From Ancylobacter amanitiformis (lineage in GTDB: Bacteria; Pseudomonadota; Alphaproteobacteria; Rhizobiales; Xanthobacteraceae): DNA of 64,000 nt. The notes beneath the pieces are model-generated. The model was not told the DNA's origin and ran no database searches. It saw only the letters and a program-made list of their open reading frames with translations. Both the position numbers and the translations under genes were made by a program. Shown here piece after piece: positions 30,019 to 40,242 of this stretch. The stretch covers positions 186,001-250,000 of the forward strand of contig NZ_JAUSVR010000006.1 of the NCBI RefSeq assembly GCF_030814815.1, read 5' to 3'. Position 1 is the stretch's first letter. Every line of letters starts with the position of its first letter.

Positions 30019-31770
30019 TTATCGTCCCATCAGCTTCTTGACCATGTTGACGCCGTCAGTTCCAAGCATGTCCTTGGCCAGCTGCTTGACGCCATGCTTG
30101 ACGGCGTCGGCCGTGGGCCGCTTGTCGATATTCTTGATGGCCTTCAGCGCATCGCTTTCGAGATCGCCATCGGTGAACACCTCGAACAGCAGTGGCTTTG
30201 CCGACGCGCCGGGCGAGAGGAACCGCTCATGCACCGCCTCGAACCCCTCCTTGCTCTCCGCGGACAGGTAGTCGAAGCCGAGATTCTGCGCGTAATTCTT
30301 CACGAGACTGCGCGACTGCGTGCCGAAATGGCCGGACGCGGCCACGAAAACATTGGCGTCGTCGCCGAGCGCCGAGCCCGGATGGGCATATTGCGTGAAC
30401 TCGGTACCCTTGCCGTTATTGACCAGCAGGATGCGGATGTTCGGCCCGACATGGCGGTTGCCGAGCGCGTTCATGTCGTAAAAGAAGGCGAGATCGCCGG
30501 TCACCAGGAAATACAGCTTGTCCTTGTTGGCAAGCGAGGCCCCGACAAGGGCGGAGAGGCAGCCATCAATGCCGAAGCCGCCGACATTGCAAGCAGAAGT
30601 GACATGCGGCGGCAGGTCGAAGTAATTCCAGGTCCGCAGGCTGTTCAGAATGCCGAAATGGATCGTCGCGCTCTCCGGGAGGCGATGCGCCATACGCGAC
30701 GCCAGCCACGCATTCGAGAAGGGCAGTTCCGGGAGATTGGCCCGCACCTGCTGCAGCTTTTCGCGGCAGGTGGCAAGATAGCTGTTTTCGGTGGCGGAAC
30801 CCGTCTCGGCGTAATGTGCGAAGAACGAGATTTCCGGCATCTCGAAGACATAGCGCAGCTTGCGGAAGGTGTCGCGGATCTCGCCATCCGGGTTCACGCG
30901 CCAGACCTGCTTGCCCGAGGCTTTCAGCGTGTCGTAGTCGCCGCTGATTTCGCCGATATGGATCATGATATCGGCTGCGGTCTCCGCCGGATCGAACGAG
31001 TCCTGGCCGGCAGCGAGGGCGAAGTGGATGCCATGCGTGCCGCGATAGCCGCTGGTGTGGTCGCACAGCACCACCGCGTTGTTGGCGGCGCAGAAACGCT
31101 CCAGCGCGTCGGCCTCCGCCGGTGACCAGGTCGCGTGCGCGCCGACGAACACCGCCACCTTGCCCGAGAGCGGGGGAAACACGTCGGCGGGCGTGATGCG
31201 GTCGATCACCCGGCAGGCGGGCAGGGTCTTCACGTCATACGAACGGCTGTAAGTTGTTGGCAGGTTGATGTGCACCGGCCCGCCGCCGTGGCGCTTGAGC
31301 GCCAGGATGGCCTGGTTGACCTTCATCTCGCAGTCCCAGAGGTCGTCGGCATCCTTCACGACCGGCAACTGGACGCTCAGCTTGGCGATGTCGTTCGGGA
31401 TGGAACTGCGATCGATCACCTGCGCGACATGATGCCCGACCTTGGCCTGGATCTGGGTCGAGGTGATCGCGAGCACCGGAAGCTTGCGATAATAGGCCTC
31501 GGTCAGCCCGGGCCCATAGTTTCGCGACGCCGTGGCGCCGGTGCAGCTCAGCACGACCGGCTCGCCCAGTTCGGCCGCCAGCCCGCAGGCCATGTAGGCC
31601 GCCGAGCGCTCGTCGACGCAGGAATAGATGGTGAAGAACGGGTCGCTCTGGATGCTCGCCACAAAGGCTATATTGGTGGCGCCCGGGGAGGCGATGACAT
31701 GCCTTATGCCACTATTCTTCAGGAGATAGATAATGACCTGAACGTTCTTCTCGGTTGTGTAATGCCGCAT
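30019..31770 (-). CDS. MenD-like thiamine diphosphate-dependent enzyme in the polysaccharide locus
   Basis: A 583-residue ThDP enzyme. The N-terminal catalytic glutamate is in VDERSAAYM (Glu54), preceded by HVIASPGATN, the form found in MenD and its relatives. The ThDP-anchoring motif runs from GD (425-426) to NN (451-452). FAD-type features of acetolactate synthase are not obvious. It begins at the ATG 31770 with GGAGG five bases upstream and is 15 bases behind an SDR gene on the same strand. Its position in a glycan locus suggests that it transfers a two-carbon or larger unit to a sugar, or decarboxylates a keto-sugar; neither is shown. The last 50 residues are a Lys-rich extension. Confidence 0.8.
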   Translation of the reverse strand: MRHYTTEKNVQVIIYLLKNSGIRHVIASPGATNIAFVASIQSDPFFTIYSCVDERSAAYMACGLAAELGEPVVLSCTGATASRNYGPGLTEAYYRKLPVLAITSTQIQAKVGHHVAQVIDRSSIPNDIAKLSVQLPVVKDADDLWDCEMKVNQAILALKRHGGGPVHINLPTTYSRSYDVKTLPACRVIDRITPADVFPPLSGKVAVFVGAHATWSPAEADALERFCAANNAVVLCDHTSGYRGTHGIHFALAAGQDSFDPAETAADIMIHIGEISGDYDTLKASGKQVWRVNPDGEIRDTFRKLRYVFEMPEISFFAHYAETGSATENSYLATCREKLQQVRANLPELPFSNAWLASRMAHRLPESATIHFGILNSLRTWNYFDLPPHVTSACNVGGFGIDGCLSALVGASLANKDKLYFLVTGDLAFFYDMNALGNRHVGPNIRILLVNNGKGTEFTQYAHPGSALGDDANVFVAASGHFGTQSRSLVKNYAQNLGFDYLSAESKEGFEAVHERFLSPGASAKPLLFEVFTDGDLESDALKAIKNIDKRPTADAVKHGVKQLAKDMLGTDGVNMVKKLMGR

Positions 31771-31785
31771 ATTCACCTCCCGCTA

Positions 31786-32850
31786 CTAGTTCCCGGCGCT
31801 CACATATCGGCAAACCGAATATTTTACTGCATTTTTTATGCCAAACACTTCGCCAAGGCTTATGCGCTCACGCGTGAAACGGTCCTTGACCCCTTCGCGC
31901 CGCCAGTCGATAGCCAGGAAGCGAGGGCTCTTCAGGAATGCCGTCAGGCAGTCGCGCAGGCCCTCGCGCGGCGTCACGAAATCACCGCTGTCGATGAGCG
32001 TGTCGATCTTGGCCGTGTCGAAAACCCGGTTGTAGAGCCGGTCATACCGCACCTGGGCCGGTGCCGGCGACCAGGCGAGCGTGTCCGGCAGATTCTGCAG
32101 CACGACCTTCGGCTTGCGGCCGAGATGGGCCTCCAGCACCTCGACATAGAGGTCCAGCACGTCGCTCCAGAGGATCGCCTCGCGCCCTGCCATGTTGAAG
32201 GCCTGCCCCTGCGCCTTCGGGTTGCCGATGGTCGCGGCCATGGCGCGGGCCACGTCCAGCCCATAGGCCAGCGTCGACTGGCGCGCGCAGATGTCCTTGG
32301 AGAACAGGATGGTCCGCCCGTGGAGCGCCCGATAGAGCCAGTGCTCTTTTTCGAGATGGCCAAGCTGCAACCGCTCCTCGCCATAGGTGATGTAGGGGCG
32401 GATGATCGTCCAGTTCCGGCGGCCGGAATCCATCAGCCGGTTTTCCTGGCGCGCCTTGGTCAGGGCGTATTCGTCCGTGGCCAGGTAGTCCTTGTCCGTC
32501 GAGACATCGAGAAGGCGCGGCGAATCCTCGGTGATCGGGCGGTCCGAGCCGGCGAATACCCGCGCCGAACTCAGGAACACGTATTGCGCGGTCGAGGACA
32601 GGAAACGGTCCGCCTGCGCGGAAAAGCTCTGCGTCGTGTAGACCATGAAGTCGACGACGCAATCCCATCGCTCTTTCAGCAACTCCCCGACGAAAGCGGG
32701 ATCCTGCGCATCCCCCCTTATGTAGCGCACCCGGCCCTTGCTGCCTTCGCGGCTGCGCGAGGTGACGGCGATGTCGAATCCCCGGTCGTCAAGCAGCTTG
32801 ACGAGGTGATTGCCCATAGCCCCCGTGCCGCCGAGAATCAGGACGCGCAT
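31786..32850 (-). CDS. NAD-dependent epimerase/dehydratase (extended SDR)
   Basis: A 354-residue extended SDR with cofactor motif GGTGAMG (7-13) and active-site Y128-x3-K132 (DEYALTK), preceded by LSSARVFAG. The C-terminal half, which sets substrate specificity, has no match that I recognise among the common UDP-, dTDP- or GDP-sugar epimerases. The gene is tightly linked (15 bases) upstream of the MenD-like enzyme and both lie downstream of ugd, suggesting that the pair prepares an unusual nucleotide sugar, either by oxidation to a keto-sugar before, or reduction after, the ThDP-dependent step. The ATG at 32850 gives the standard start. Confidence 0.85.
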   Translation of the reverse strand: MRVLILGGTGAMGNHLVKLLDDRGFDIAVTSRSREGSKGRVRYIRGDAQDPAFVGELLKERWDCVVDFMVYTTQSFSAQADRFLSSTAQYVFLSSARVFAGSDRPITEDSPRLLDVSTDKDYLATDEYALTKARQENRLMDSGRRNWTIIRPYITYGEERLQLGHLEKEHWLYRALHGRTILFSKDICARQSTLAYGLDVARAMAATIGNPKAQGQAFNMAGREAILWSDVLDLYVEVLEAHLGRKPKVVLQNLPDTLAWSPAPAQVRYDRLYNRVFDTAKIDTLIDSGDFVTPREGLRDCLTAFLKSPRFLAIDWRREGVKDRFTRERISLGEVFGIKNAVKYSVCRYVSAGN

Positions 32851-33055
32851 GAATCCACCCAGAGAAGGTCGAGAAACCGGAGGCTCGGACGAGCGATCGA
32901 TTCGGATTTTTAGAGCATGGCGCGCTGGCGCGCCAGCACGGCAAACCGCGGAGCCTCATCCGGGGACGCGTCGTTCCCGCTCGCATCCCCCCGGCGCGGC
33001 GTGAATCCGCGATCGCCGTCGCGCTTTCACGCGCGGGGAGCCATCGTCCCGGACC

Positions 33056-34384
33056 TCACGGCGCGGCGGGCGGCAGGTGGCCGCGGCCGATGCCGACATA
33101 TTTGAAGCCGCGGCTGATCAGGTCGCCCGGCGGGTAGATGTTGCGCAGGTCGACCACGATCGGGCTCTTGAGCAATTGCTTCAGCCGGTCGAGATCGAGC
33201 GCACGGAAAGCATCCCACTCGGTGACGATGACGAGCCCGTCCGCGCCCTCCGCGCATTCATAGGGGCCGCTGGCATACTCGACGCTGTCGGGCAGCACCT
33301 TGCGCGCTTCCGCCATGCCGACCGGATCGAAGGCGCGCACCTTCACGCCGCGGTCGAGCAGCGACTGCACGATGTTGATCGCCGGGCTGTCGCGCATGTC
33401 GTCGGTATTGGGCTTGAAGGTGAGGCCGAGCACCGCCACGGTCGCGCCGCGCGGGGGCACGTCGAGCGCGTCCAGCACGCGCCGGCCCATGGCGGCCTTG
33501 CGGCTCTCGTTCACCGTCGTCACCGTCTCGATGAGGCGGGTGGGCGCGCCCGCCTCCTGCGCGGTGCGCATCAGCGCCAGCGTATCCTTGGGAAAGCAGG
33601 AGCCGCCATAACCGGGGCCGGCATGCAGGAATTTCGACCCGATGCGCCCGTCGAGGCCGATGCCGCGCGCCACTTCCTGCACGTTGCCGCCGACCTTCTC
33701 GCACAGGTCGGCCATTTCGTTGATGAAGGTGATCTTCATCGCCAGGAAGGCGTTGGCGGCATATTTGATCAGTTCGGCGGTGTTGCGCTCGGTGAACAGG
33801 ATCGGCGCGGCGTTGAGCGAGAGCGGGCGGTAGAGCGCGGCCATCACCTCGCGGGCGCGCGGGTCGTCGGTGCCGATCACCACGCGGTCGGGTCGCTTGA
33901 AATCCTCGATCGCCGCGCCTTCGCGCAGGAATTCGGGATTGGACACGACGGCGATGTCGGCCTCGGGCGCCGCCTCTGCGATGATGTGCTCAAGGTCGGC
34001 CCCCGTGCCCACGGGCACGGTCGACTTGGTGACGACCACGGTGAAGCCTTCCGCCGTGCGGGCGATCTCGCGCGCGGCGGCGTGCACATAGGACAGGTCG
34101 GCATGGCCGTCGCCGCGCCGCGAGGGGGTGCCCACCGCGATGAACACCACATCCGCGCCGCGCACCGCCTGGGTCAGGTCGGTATCGAACTGGAGCCGCC
34201 CGGCGGCGACGTTGCGGCGCACCAGATCGTCGAGCCCGGGCTCGAAGATGGGGATCTCACCCTGCTTGAGGCGCTCGATCTTCGAGGCGTCCTTGTCGAT
34301 GCAGGTCACTTCATGTCCGAAATCGGAGAAGCAGGTGCCGGAGACGAGGCCGACATAGCCGGTTCCGATCATGGCAACGCGCAT
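33056..34384 (-). CDS. ugd: UDP-glucose 6-dehydrogenase
   Basis: Ugd oxidises UDP-glucose to UDP-glucuronate with two NAD, a precursor of acidic surface polysaccharides. The 442-residue protein has GTGYVGL (7-13), the STVPVGT and NPEFLREG blocks, the catalytic lysine segment NAFLAMKITF, catalytic Cys263 within GPGYGGSCFPKD, and the C-terminal GLTFKPNTDDMRDSP. It marks the right-hand end of the polysaccharide locus and is divergent from the siderophore operon across a 359-base control region. Assignment is secure; it could also serve UDP-GalA or UDP-xylose synthesis. Confidence 0.96.
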   Translation of the reverse strand: MRVAMIGTGYVGLVSGTCFSDFGHEVTCIDKDASKIERLKQGEIPIFEPGLDDLVRRNVAAGRLQFDTDLTQAVRGADVVFIAVGTPSRRGDGHADLSYVHAAAREIARTAEGFTVVVTKSTVPVGTGADLEHIIAEAAPEADIAVVSNPEFLREGAAIEDFKRPDRVVIGTDDPRAREVMAALYRPLSLNAAPILFTERNTAELIKYAANAFLAMKITFINEMADLCEKVGGNVQEVARGIGLDGRIGSKFLHAGPGYGGSCFPKDTLALMRTAQEAGAPTRLIETVTTVNESRKAAMGRRVLDALDVPPRGATVAVLGLTFKPNTDDMRDSPAINIVQSLLDRGVKVRAFDPVGMAEARKVLPDSVEYASGPYECAEGADGLVIVTEWDAFRALDLDRLKQLLKSPIVVDLRNIYPPGDLISRGFKYVGIGRGHLPPAAP

Positions 34385-34743
34385 TGCGGAAAACTCTCAT
34401 TCTGGAAACCGGCCGCGTGCGGCGCGACCGGGGGAGGGGCGTCCCCTTCTAGCCGGTTCGCCGGACGTCCCGCGAGGGCCCGGAGTTGTGCACAGGGCGA
34501 CATTCGACATCATGGCAGATCTGTACGTCGGTTTTACGGCGCTACCATCGCCGGGAGTTGCGCGCCGCAGGGCGAGGATGCGCGTGCGTGATGTGCGGTA
34601 GATCGAAGTAAAGGGTAGCGTGACCGAAAATCAAATACACATTAGACTAATTAAAAACAAGCAATTACAAATTGTTTAGTTGACAGTCCGTGCTGCTCGT
34701 CGGAAGAGCGACAGCAACCTTCCCGTCGGTCCGGCTTCTTCTC
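34385..34743. promoter_or_regulatory. Divergent control region of ugd and the siderophore operon
   Basis: No gene is seen. From about 34620 to 34690 the sequence turns strongly AT-rich in an otherwise GC-rich setting and carries a perfect inverted repeat CAATT-ACA-AATTG at 34662-34674, flanked by further imperfect symmetry (AAAC ... GTTT). It lies 70 bases before the first siderophore gene and is the best candidate for an iron-responsive operator (Irr, RirA or Fur type). It does not match any of those consensus sequences cleanly. Confidence 0.45.
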
Positions 34744-35904
34744 ATGTCTTTCGATTTTTCCGCGCGCAGATCTTCGTTCGCTGCTCGCCTCGGGGGCCGC
34801 TTCGCGGGACATCTCGGGCGATGGCTCGGCGTGCTCGTTCTCGGCCTCGTCGTGCTGGCTTCCCCCGCCGTCGCGGATATCGCGCTGAAGGACGTGACCG
34901 GGCGGGAACGGCGTCTGGCCGCGCCGGCGCAGCGGTTGCTGATCGATGACGGGCGCTTTCTGATGGCCCTGGCGCTGATCCATCCCGATCCGGTGAGCGT
35001 GGTGGCCGCCTGGCCGCGCGACATCAACCGCATCGGCGCGGCGACCTTCGCGGCCTACCAGGCGAAGTTCCCCGCCATTGACAGCCTCGCCAAGGTGGCG
35101 AGTTCGGCCGGCGCGCTCTCGGTCGAGCAGGTGGTGGCGGCGCGGCCGGATCTCGCGGTGTTCTCGCTGGGCTCGCAGCCCTCGGACGAGGAGCGCGCCC
35201 GCATCGAGGCGGCTGGCATCCCCGTTGTCGTGATCGACTTCTTCGTCCATCCGCTCGCCAATACCGAGCCGAGCCTGCGCCTTCTCGGCGCGGCGACGGG
35301 ACGGACGGCGCAGGCCGAGGCGTTCCTCGCCTTCCGCCGCAACCATCTCGATGCCGTGCGCGACACCCTGGCCGGGCTCACGGCGACGGAGCGTCCGCGC
35401 GTCTTCCTCGAGCCGCACGCCGCCATGACGGCCGATTGCTGCAACTCGCCCGGCAGGGGCAATGTCGGCGAGATCATCGAGGCGGCGGGCGGCGCCAATA
35501 TCGGCGCGGCGGTCATTCCGCGGGCCTTCGGCAAGCTCAACCTCGAATATGTCATCGCCCAGGACCCGCAGGTCTATATCGCCACCGGCGGCAGTCACAT
35601 GGAGGGCACGGCCGGGCTGCTGATCGGGCCGGAATACAGTCCCGCCCGCGCCCGCGAGACGTTGCAGCGGGTGATTTCGCGCCCCGGTTTCGCCGGGCTC
35701 GCCGCGGTGCGCGACGGGCGGGTGCACGGACTCAGCCACCAGCTGCTCAATTCCCCGCTCGACCTCTTCACCGTCGAGATCCTCGCCAAATGGATCCACC
35801 CCGAGCGCTTCAAGGGGCTCGATGTCGGCGAGACGGTCGCACAGGTGAACCAGCGCTTCCTCGCGGTTCCCATCCAGGGGCCGAACTGGATCGATCTTCC
35901 CTGA
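34744..35904 (+). CDS. Periplasmic iron-siderophore binding protein of an ABC importer
   Basis: A 386-residue exported protein of the FecB/FhuD-type substrate-binding family (periplasmic_binding PF01497). A long signal peptide with Arg-rich start ends near ASPAVA-D (about residue 40). The mature part begins DIALKDVTGRERRLAAPAQRLLI, with IDSLAKVASSAGALSVEQVVAARPDLAV, the linker helix of the two lobes, and NVGEIIEAAGG typical of siderophore binders. It opens the biosynthetic operon, whereas the cognate permease and ATPase genes lie about 10 kb away at 46023-47872 on the other strand. It presumably delivers the ferric catecholate to that permease. Confidence 0.9.
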   Translation: MSFDFSARRSSFAARLGGRFAGHLGRWLGVLVLGLVVLASPAVADIALKDVTGRERRLAAPAQRLLIDDGRFLMALALIHPDPVSVVAAWPRDINRIGAATFAAYQAKFPAIDSLAKVASSAGALSVEQVVAARPDLAVFSLGSQPSDEERARIEAAGIPVVVIDFFVHPLANTEPSLRLLGAATGRTAQAEAFLAFRRNHLDAVRDTLAGLTATERPRVFLEPHAAMTADCCNSPGRGNVGEIIEAAGGANIGAAVIPRAFGKLNLEYVIAQDPQVYIATGGSHMEGTAGLLIGPEYSPARARETLQRVISRPGFAGLAAVRDGRVHGLSHQLLNSPLDLFTVEILAKWIHPERFKGLDVGETVAQVNQRFLAVPIQGPNWIDLP

Positions 35905-35966
35905 TGCGCGCCGGCCGCCGGGGCCGCCGCGCATCTCCTCCCCGCTTCCCTCAACGGAGAAACGTC

Positions 35967-37178
35967 ATGTCGACCGCCTCTTACGCCCGGTCCCGCCTCG
36001 GGTTCATGCGATCCGCCGCGCTGGCCGTGCTCGCCCTCGCCGCCTGCGGCAGCGCCGCCTCTGCCGATCCGGAATTCGTGAGGTCGGCCAAGCCGGGCGA
36101 GGGGCTGTACGAGATCGTCTACAGCGCGCCGCTCGGCCGCGTCTATGTCGCCGCGGCAGGCACGCGCGGGGCCAAGGAGACCTTCGTGCTGGCGCTGGAC
36201 CCGGTGACGCTGGAGACCCGCGAGACGATCGCGCTGGGCGACGACCCGGTGTTCGGCCTCGGCATCAACAACAAGACCAAGACGCTCTATGGCACGCAGA
36301 CCCGCGACGGCGCGCTCGCGGTGATCGATCTTGCGACCGGCAAGGTGGTGGCCAAGATCGCCAAGGGCGAGAAGGCGCATGTGCGCGAGGTCGCGGTCGA
36401 CGAGGCCAATAACCGCGCCTATGTGACCATTACCGGCCGCCGCGACACGCCGTCCTCGGTATGGGTGGTGGACGGCGCCCGCAACGAGGTGGTCGACACG
36501 ATCGACAACCTGCCCGGCAGCGTCACCGGCATCGCGTTCGACGCCAAGGGCAACCGCCTGTTCCTCTCGGCCATGGAGGGCAACCAGGTTCATGTGGTGG
36601 ACCTCGCGACCAAGCAGGTGAAGAGTTTCCCCTCGGGCGGCGAGGGCGCCATCAACCTTGCCTATGATCCGTCCGGCGACCGGATCTTCGTCGCTCACCA
36701 GGGCAGCGGCGAAGTGGTCGCGCTCGACGCCAGGGACGGCACGATCGTCAAGGAGATCCCGACCGGCGGCGGGGCGCTCAGCGTCGCCATCGATGCCGGC
36801 CGCTCCATCCTCTACGTGGCCAACCGCACCGGCGGCTATGTCACGCTGGTCGACACCAAGACGCTGGAGCCGATCGCCAATGTCGTCACCGGCTCGGCGC
36901 CGCAGACGGTGGCGGTCGATGCGGCGAGCGGCAATGTCTATGTCACCAACAAGCTGAAGGCCGTCGCCCGGCCGCGTCCGCCGGCACCGCCCGCCGGCGC
37001 CACACCCGCACCGCAGCCGACTTCGGCGCCCGTTGCAGCACCCGCAGGCTCCCCGCCCGCAGCCGCTCCTGTGGCAGGCGCTCCTGCTGCCGGCGCTCCC
37101 GCGTCGGGGGAGGCGCGCGCCCGCCCGGTGCCGCTGGTCGATCCGTTCGGCGACACGGTCGCGCTGATCAAGCCCTGA
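35967..37178 (+). CDS. YncE-like beta-propeller exported protein
   Basis: A 403-residue exported protein built of YVTN/NHL-type beta-propeller blades from about residue 40 to 330 (repeated patterns such as NNRAYVTI, GNRLFLSA, GDRIFVAH, RSILYVAN, SGNVYVTN), followed by an Ala/Pro-rich tail. The N-terminus has either a signal-peptidase I site or a lipobox-like LAAC (Cys27). In E. coli the homologue YncE is known to be repressed by Fur, and this gene lies inside the siderophore operon (62 bases after the binding protein gene), so an accessory role in iron uptake is plausible but unknown. GGAGAA precedes the ATG at 35967. Confidence 0.88.
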   Translation: MSTASYARSRLGFMRSAALAVLALAACGSAASADPEFVRSAKPGEGLYEIVYSAPLGRVYVAAAGTRGAKETFVLALDPVTLETRETIALGDDPVFGLGINNKTKTLYGTQTRDGALAVIDLATGKVVAKIAKGEKAHVREVAVDEANNRAYVTITGRRDTPSSVWVVDGARNEVVDTIDNLPGSVTGIAFDAKGNRLFLSAMEGNQVHVVDLATKQVKSFPSGGEGAINLAYDPSGDRIFVAHQGSGEVVALDARDGTIVKEIPTGGGALSVAIDAGRSILYVANRTGGYVTLVDTKTLEPIANVVTGSAPQTVAVDAASGNVYVTNKLKAVARPRPPAPPAGATPAPQPTSAPVAAPAGSPPAAAPVAGAPAAGAPASGEARARPVPLVDPFGDTVALIKP

Positions 37179-37198
37179 GCGCGAAGCGGAGACGGACC

Positions 37199-38608
37199 GT
37201 GTCGATGAGCGTCGTTGCCGGCGGAGGCGCGCGTATGCCCGAGGCCGAGGGGCGGGCGGCCGAGGAGCGCGCCGAGGAGCGCGCGGGCTTCGCGCCCGGC
37301 GTGCCCTTCGCGCTCTTGCCCTTCGCGCTGGTGTCGAGCGGCGAGACCCTTGTCGGCAAGGGCTGTCTCGGCCTCGTGGCCGAGGGAGGGGAGCCGCTCG
37401 GCGCGCGGGTGCGCGCGCATCTCGCCGCCAGTGCCGCGGCTCAGGGCGCGGCTCCGGCGTCGCCGGTTTCGGGGATCTCGGCTTCGGGGATCTCGGCTCC
37501 GGGGATCTCGGCTCCGGGGATCTCGGCTCCAAGTGCGGCCGGCCCGGACATGGTGGTCGGCGCGTTGCCCTATGAGCGGGGCGCGCCGGCGCATCTGTTC
37601 CAGCCGGCCGAACTGTCGCGCAGCGCGGGGCGGGCCTGCTTCGCCGCCGCCTTTCCCCCGCCGGCGCTGGTGCGGCCCGAGCCGCTCAGCCCGGCGTGCA
37701 TGCGCATCGCGGCCGAGCCCCCGCTCGCCGCCTATCGCGCGGCGGTGGCCGAGGCGCTGGCCCGCATGCAGGCGAGCGAAGGCGCGCCGGTGGGCGAGGC
37801 TCTGCGCAAGATCGTTCTCTCGCGCAGCCTGCGCCTGTCCAGCGACCGGCCGATCGATGCCAGCGCGCTGCTGCGGGCGCTGGCGCGGGATGCGGGCGTC
37901 ACCGCCTTCTGCGTGCCGCTGCCCCCCGCCGGCCCCCCCCTCGCGCCGCAAATGCCCGCCCGCGCGCTGGTCGGCGCGACGCCGGAACTGCTGGTCGCCC
38001 GGCAGGGCAGGGCCGTCACCTCGCATCCGCTCGCCGGCTCGGCCCGGCGCTGGCGTGAGGCGAGTGCCGACCGCGCCGCCGCGCAGGCCCTGCTCGCCTC
38101 GGACAAGGACCGGCGCGAGCATGGGGAAGTCGTCACCGCCATTCTCGACCAGCTGGCGCCGCATTGCGTCGCGCTCGGCACGCCGGAGGGTACCGGCCTG
38201 ACCGCGACCGCGAGCATGTGGCATCTGGGAACCCGCATCTGCGGCCGCCTGCGCCGGCCCGACCTTTCCGCCATCGATCTCGCCATGCTGCTGCATCCCA
38301 CGCCCGCGGTCTGCGGCACCCCGCGCGCGGCGGCGGCCCGCGCCATCGCCGAGCTGGAGGGCTATGATCGCGGCTTCTATTCCGGTGCCGTCGGCTGGTG
38401 CGACGGGGCGGGCGACGGGGCCTGGCATGTCGCGCTGCGCTGCGCCGAGGTCGCGGGCCGGGAGGCGCGGCTTTATGCCGGCGCGGGCATCGTGCCGGGC
38501 TCGGATCCGGTCTCCGAGGGCGAGGAAACCTCCGCCAAGTTCGCCGCCATGCTGCAGGCGCTCGGCATCGACGAGGATGGCCGCCCGCTGACGGAGGACG
38601 GCGCGTGA
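37199..38608 (+). CDS. entC: Isochorismate synthase
   Basis: EntC/DhbC converts chorismate to isochorismate with Mg2+, the first step to 2,3-dihydroxybenzoate. The 469-residue protein belongs to the chorismate-binding family: [31 protein letters not shown], the [10 protein letters not shown] helix, [15 protein letters not shown] and [11 protein letters not shown] are diagnostic. The N-terminal 100 residues are variable and hold four GISAP-type pentapeptides coded by a 15-base tandem array. A GTG at 37199 with GGAG seven bases upstream is preferred over the ATG at 37205. The end overlaps entE (GTGA). Confidence 0.93.
   Translation: MSMSVVAGGGARMPEAEGRAAEERAEERAGFAPGVPFALLPFALVSSGETLVGKGCLGLVAEGGEPLGARVRAHLAASAAAQGAAPASPVSGISASGISAPGISAPGISAPSAAGPDMVVGALPYERGAPAHLFQPAELSRSAGRACFAAAFPPPALVRPEPLSPACMRIAAEPPLAAYRAAVAEALARMQASEGAPVGEALRKIVLSRSLRLSSDRPIDASALLRALARDAGVTAFCVPLPPAGPPLAPQMPARALVGATPELLVARQGRAVTSHPLAGSARRWREASADRAAAQALLASDKDRREHGEVVTAILDQLAPHCVALGTPEGTGLTATASMWHLGTRICGRLRRPDLSAIDLAMLLHPTPAVCGTPRAAAARAIAELEGYDRGFYSGAVGWCDGAGDGAWHVALRCAEVAGREARLYAGAGIVPGSDPVSEGEETSAKFAAMLQALGIDEDGRPLTEDGA
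37471..37530. repeat. 15-bp tandem repeat in entC
   Basis: Four in-frame units GGGGATCTCGGCT[TC]C (37471-37485, 37486-37500, 37501-37515, 37516-37530), the last three identical, coding for GISA[SP] repeats in the non-conserved N-terminal part. Confidence 0.95.
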
Positions 38609-40242
38609 GGAAGCTGGAGCAGATCTGGCCGGCGGAGGCCGCCGCCCGCTATCGCGCCCGGGGCTATTGGCGCGGCGAGACCTTCACCCGCATGCTGCGC
38701 GACCGGGCCCGTGAGCGGCCCGATCACGTCGCGGTGGTCGGCGGTGGCGCGCGCTGGAGCTTTGGCGAGTTGCACGCGCGCGCCGAGCGCCTCGCCCGCG
38801 GCTTCCTCGCGCTGGGCCTTCAGCCGGGCGACCGGGTGATCGTGCAACTGCCGAATATCCCGGAATTCCTCGCCGTCGTGTTCGCCCTGTTCCGCGCCCG
38901 GCTGATCCCGGTCTATGCGCTGCCGGCCCATCGTCTCGTCGAGATTGCCCATTTCGCCCGCACGGCCGAAGCGCGCGGCTATGTCGTGGCCGAACGGCAC
39001 GAGGGGTTCGACTATCGCGCCCTCGCGCAGGACCTTGTCCGCGAGGTGCCGGATGTCGCGCATGTCGTGGTGGTGGGCGAGGCGGGGGACTTCACGGGTC
39101 TGGATGCGCTGCCCCAAGGCGGGGATATCGACCTGCCCGAGGATGCCGATCCGTCCGAGGTCGCCTTCCTGCAGATTTCCGGCGGCTCGACCGGCCTGTC
39201 CAAGCTCATCCCGCGCACGCATGACGACTATATCTATTCCTTCCGTGCCAGCGCCGAGATCTGCAAGCTGACGCCCGACAGCGTCTATCTCGCCGCGCTG
39301 CCCGTGGCGCATAATTTCCCCATGAGTTCGCCCGGCGTGTTCGGCGCGCTGTATGCCGGGGCGCGTGTCGTGCTCAGTCCCTCGCCGAGCCCGGAAGTGG
39401 CCTTCCCGCTGATCGAGCGCGAGCGCGTCACCATCACCGGTCTGGTGCCGCCCTTGGCGCTGCTGTGGCTGCAGGCGGCGCCCGGCGCGCGGCACGACCT
39501 CTCCTCGCTGGAGGTGCTGCAGGTGGGCGGCGCCAAGTTCCTGCCCGAATCCGCCCGCCGGGTGAAGCCGGTGCTCGGCTGCACGCTGCAGCAGGTGTTC
39601 GGCATGGCCGAGGGGCTGGTGAACTATACCCGCCTCGATGACCCCGAGGAGATCATCGTCACCACGCAGGGCCGGCCGATCAGCGGGGATGACGAGGTGC
39701 TGATCCTCGACGATGCCGGCCATCCCGTGCCGGAAGGCGAGGCGGGCCACCTGTTGACGCGCGGGCCCTACACGATCCGCGCCTATCACAATAATGACGG
39801 CGCGAATGCGCGCGCCTTCACGCCGGACGGCTTCTACCGCACCGGCGATGTGGTCAAGCGCACGGGGGAGGGCTATCTCGTCGTGCAGGGGCGGGCGGGT
39901 GATCATATCAACCGCGCCGGCGAGAAAATCTCCGCCGAGGAGATCGAGGACCATCTCCTCGCCCACCCCGCCGTGTTCGACGCGGCCGTGGTGTCGCTGC
40001 CCGACGACTATCTGGGCGAGCGCTCCTGCGCCTTCATCATCCCTCAGGGCGAGACGCCGAAGGCCGCCGTGCTGAAGGCATTCATGCGCAAGCGCGGCCT
40101 CGCGGAGTTCAAGGTGCCCGACCAGATCGTGTTCGTCGAGGCGTTCGAGACCACGGCGGTCGGCAAGGTCTCGCGCAAGGAACTGCGCGCCGGCCTGCGC
40201 CGTCGCTTTCTCGAAAAGGCGGAAGCGGAGGCGGGGGAATGA
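38605..40242 (+). CDS. entE: 2,3-dihydroxybenzoate-AMP ligase
   Basis: EntE/DhbE activates 2,3-dihydroxybenzoate as the adenylate and loads it on the aryl carrier protein. The 545-residue stand-alone adenylation protein has A3 SGGSTGLSK (192-200), the aryl-acid specific block [13 protein letters not shown] (about 232-244, with the Asn found in DHB-specific enzymes), GMAEG, FYRTGD, and [12 protein letters not shown] plus the catalytic lysine in [10 protein letters not shown]. The GTG start at 38605 overlaps the entC stop. The next gene begins inside its last codons (ATGA), so the block is translationally coupled. Confidence 0.95.
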   Translation: MRKLEQIWPAEAAARYRARGYWRGETFTRMLRDRARERPDHVAVVGGGARWSFGELHARAERLARGFLALGLQPGDRVIVQLPNIPEFLAVVFALFRARLIPVYALPAHRLVEIAHFARTAEARGYVVAERHEGFDYRALAQDLVREVPDVAHVVVVGEAGDFTGLDALPQGGDIDLPEDADPSEVAFLQISGGSTGLSKLIPRTHDDYIYSFRASAEICKLTPDSVYLAALPVAHNFPMSSPGVFGALYAGARVVLSPSPSPEVAFPLIERERVTITGLVPPLALLWLQAAPGARHDLSSLEVLQVGGAKFLPESARRVKPVLGCTLQQVFGMAEGLVNYTRLDDPEEIIVTTQGRPISGDDEVLILDDAGHPVPEGEAGHLLTRGPYTIRAYHNNDGANARAFTPDGFYRTGDVVKRTGEGYLVVQGRAGDHINRAGEKISAEEIEDHLLAHPAVFDAAVVSLPDDYLGERSCAFIIPQGETPKAAVLKAFMRKRGLAEFKVPDQIVFVEAFETTAVGKVSRKELRAGLRRRFLEKAEAEAGE

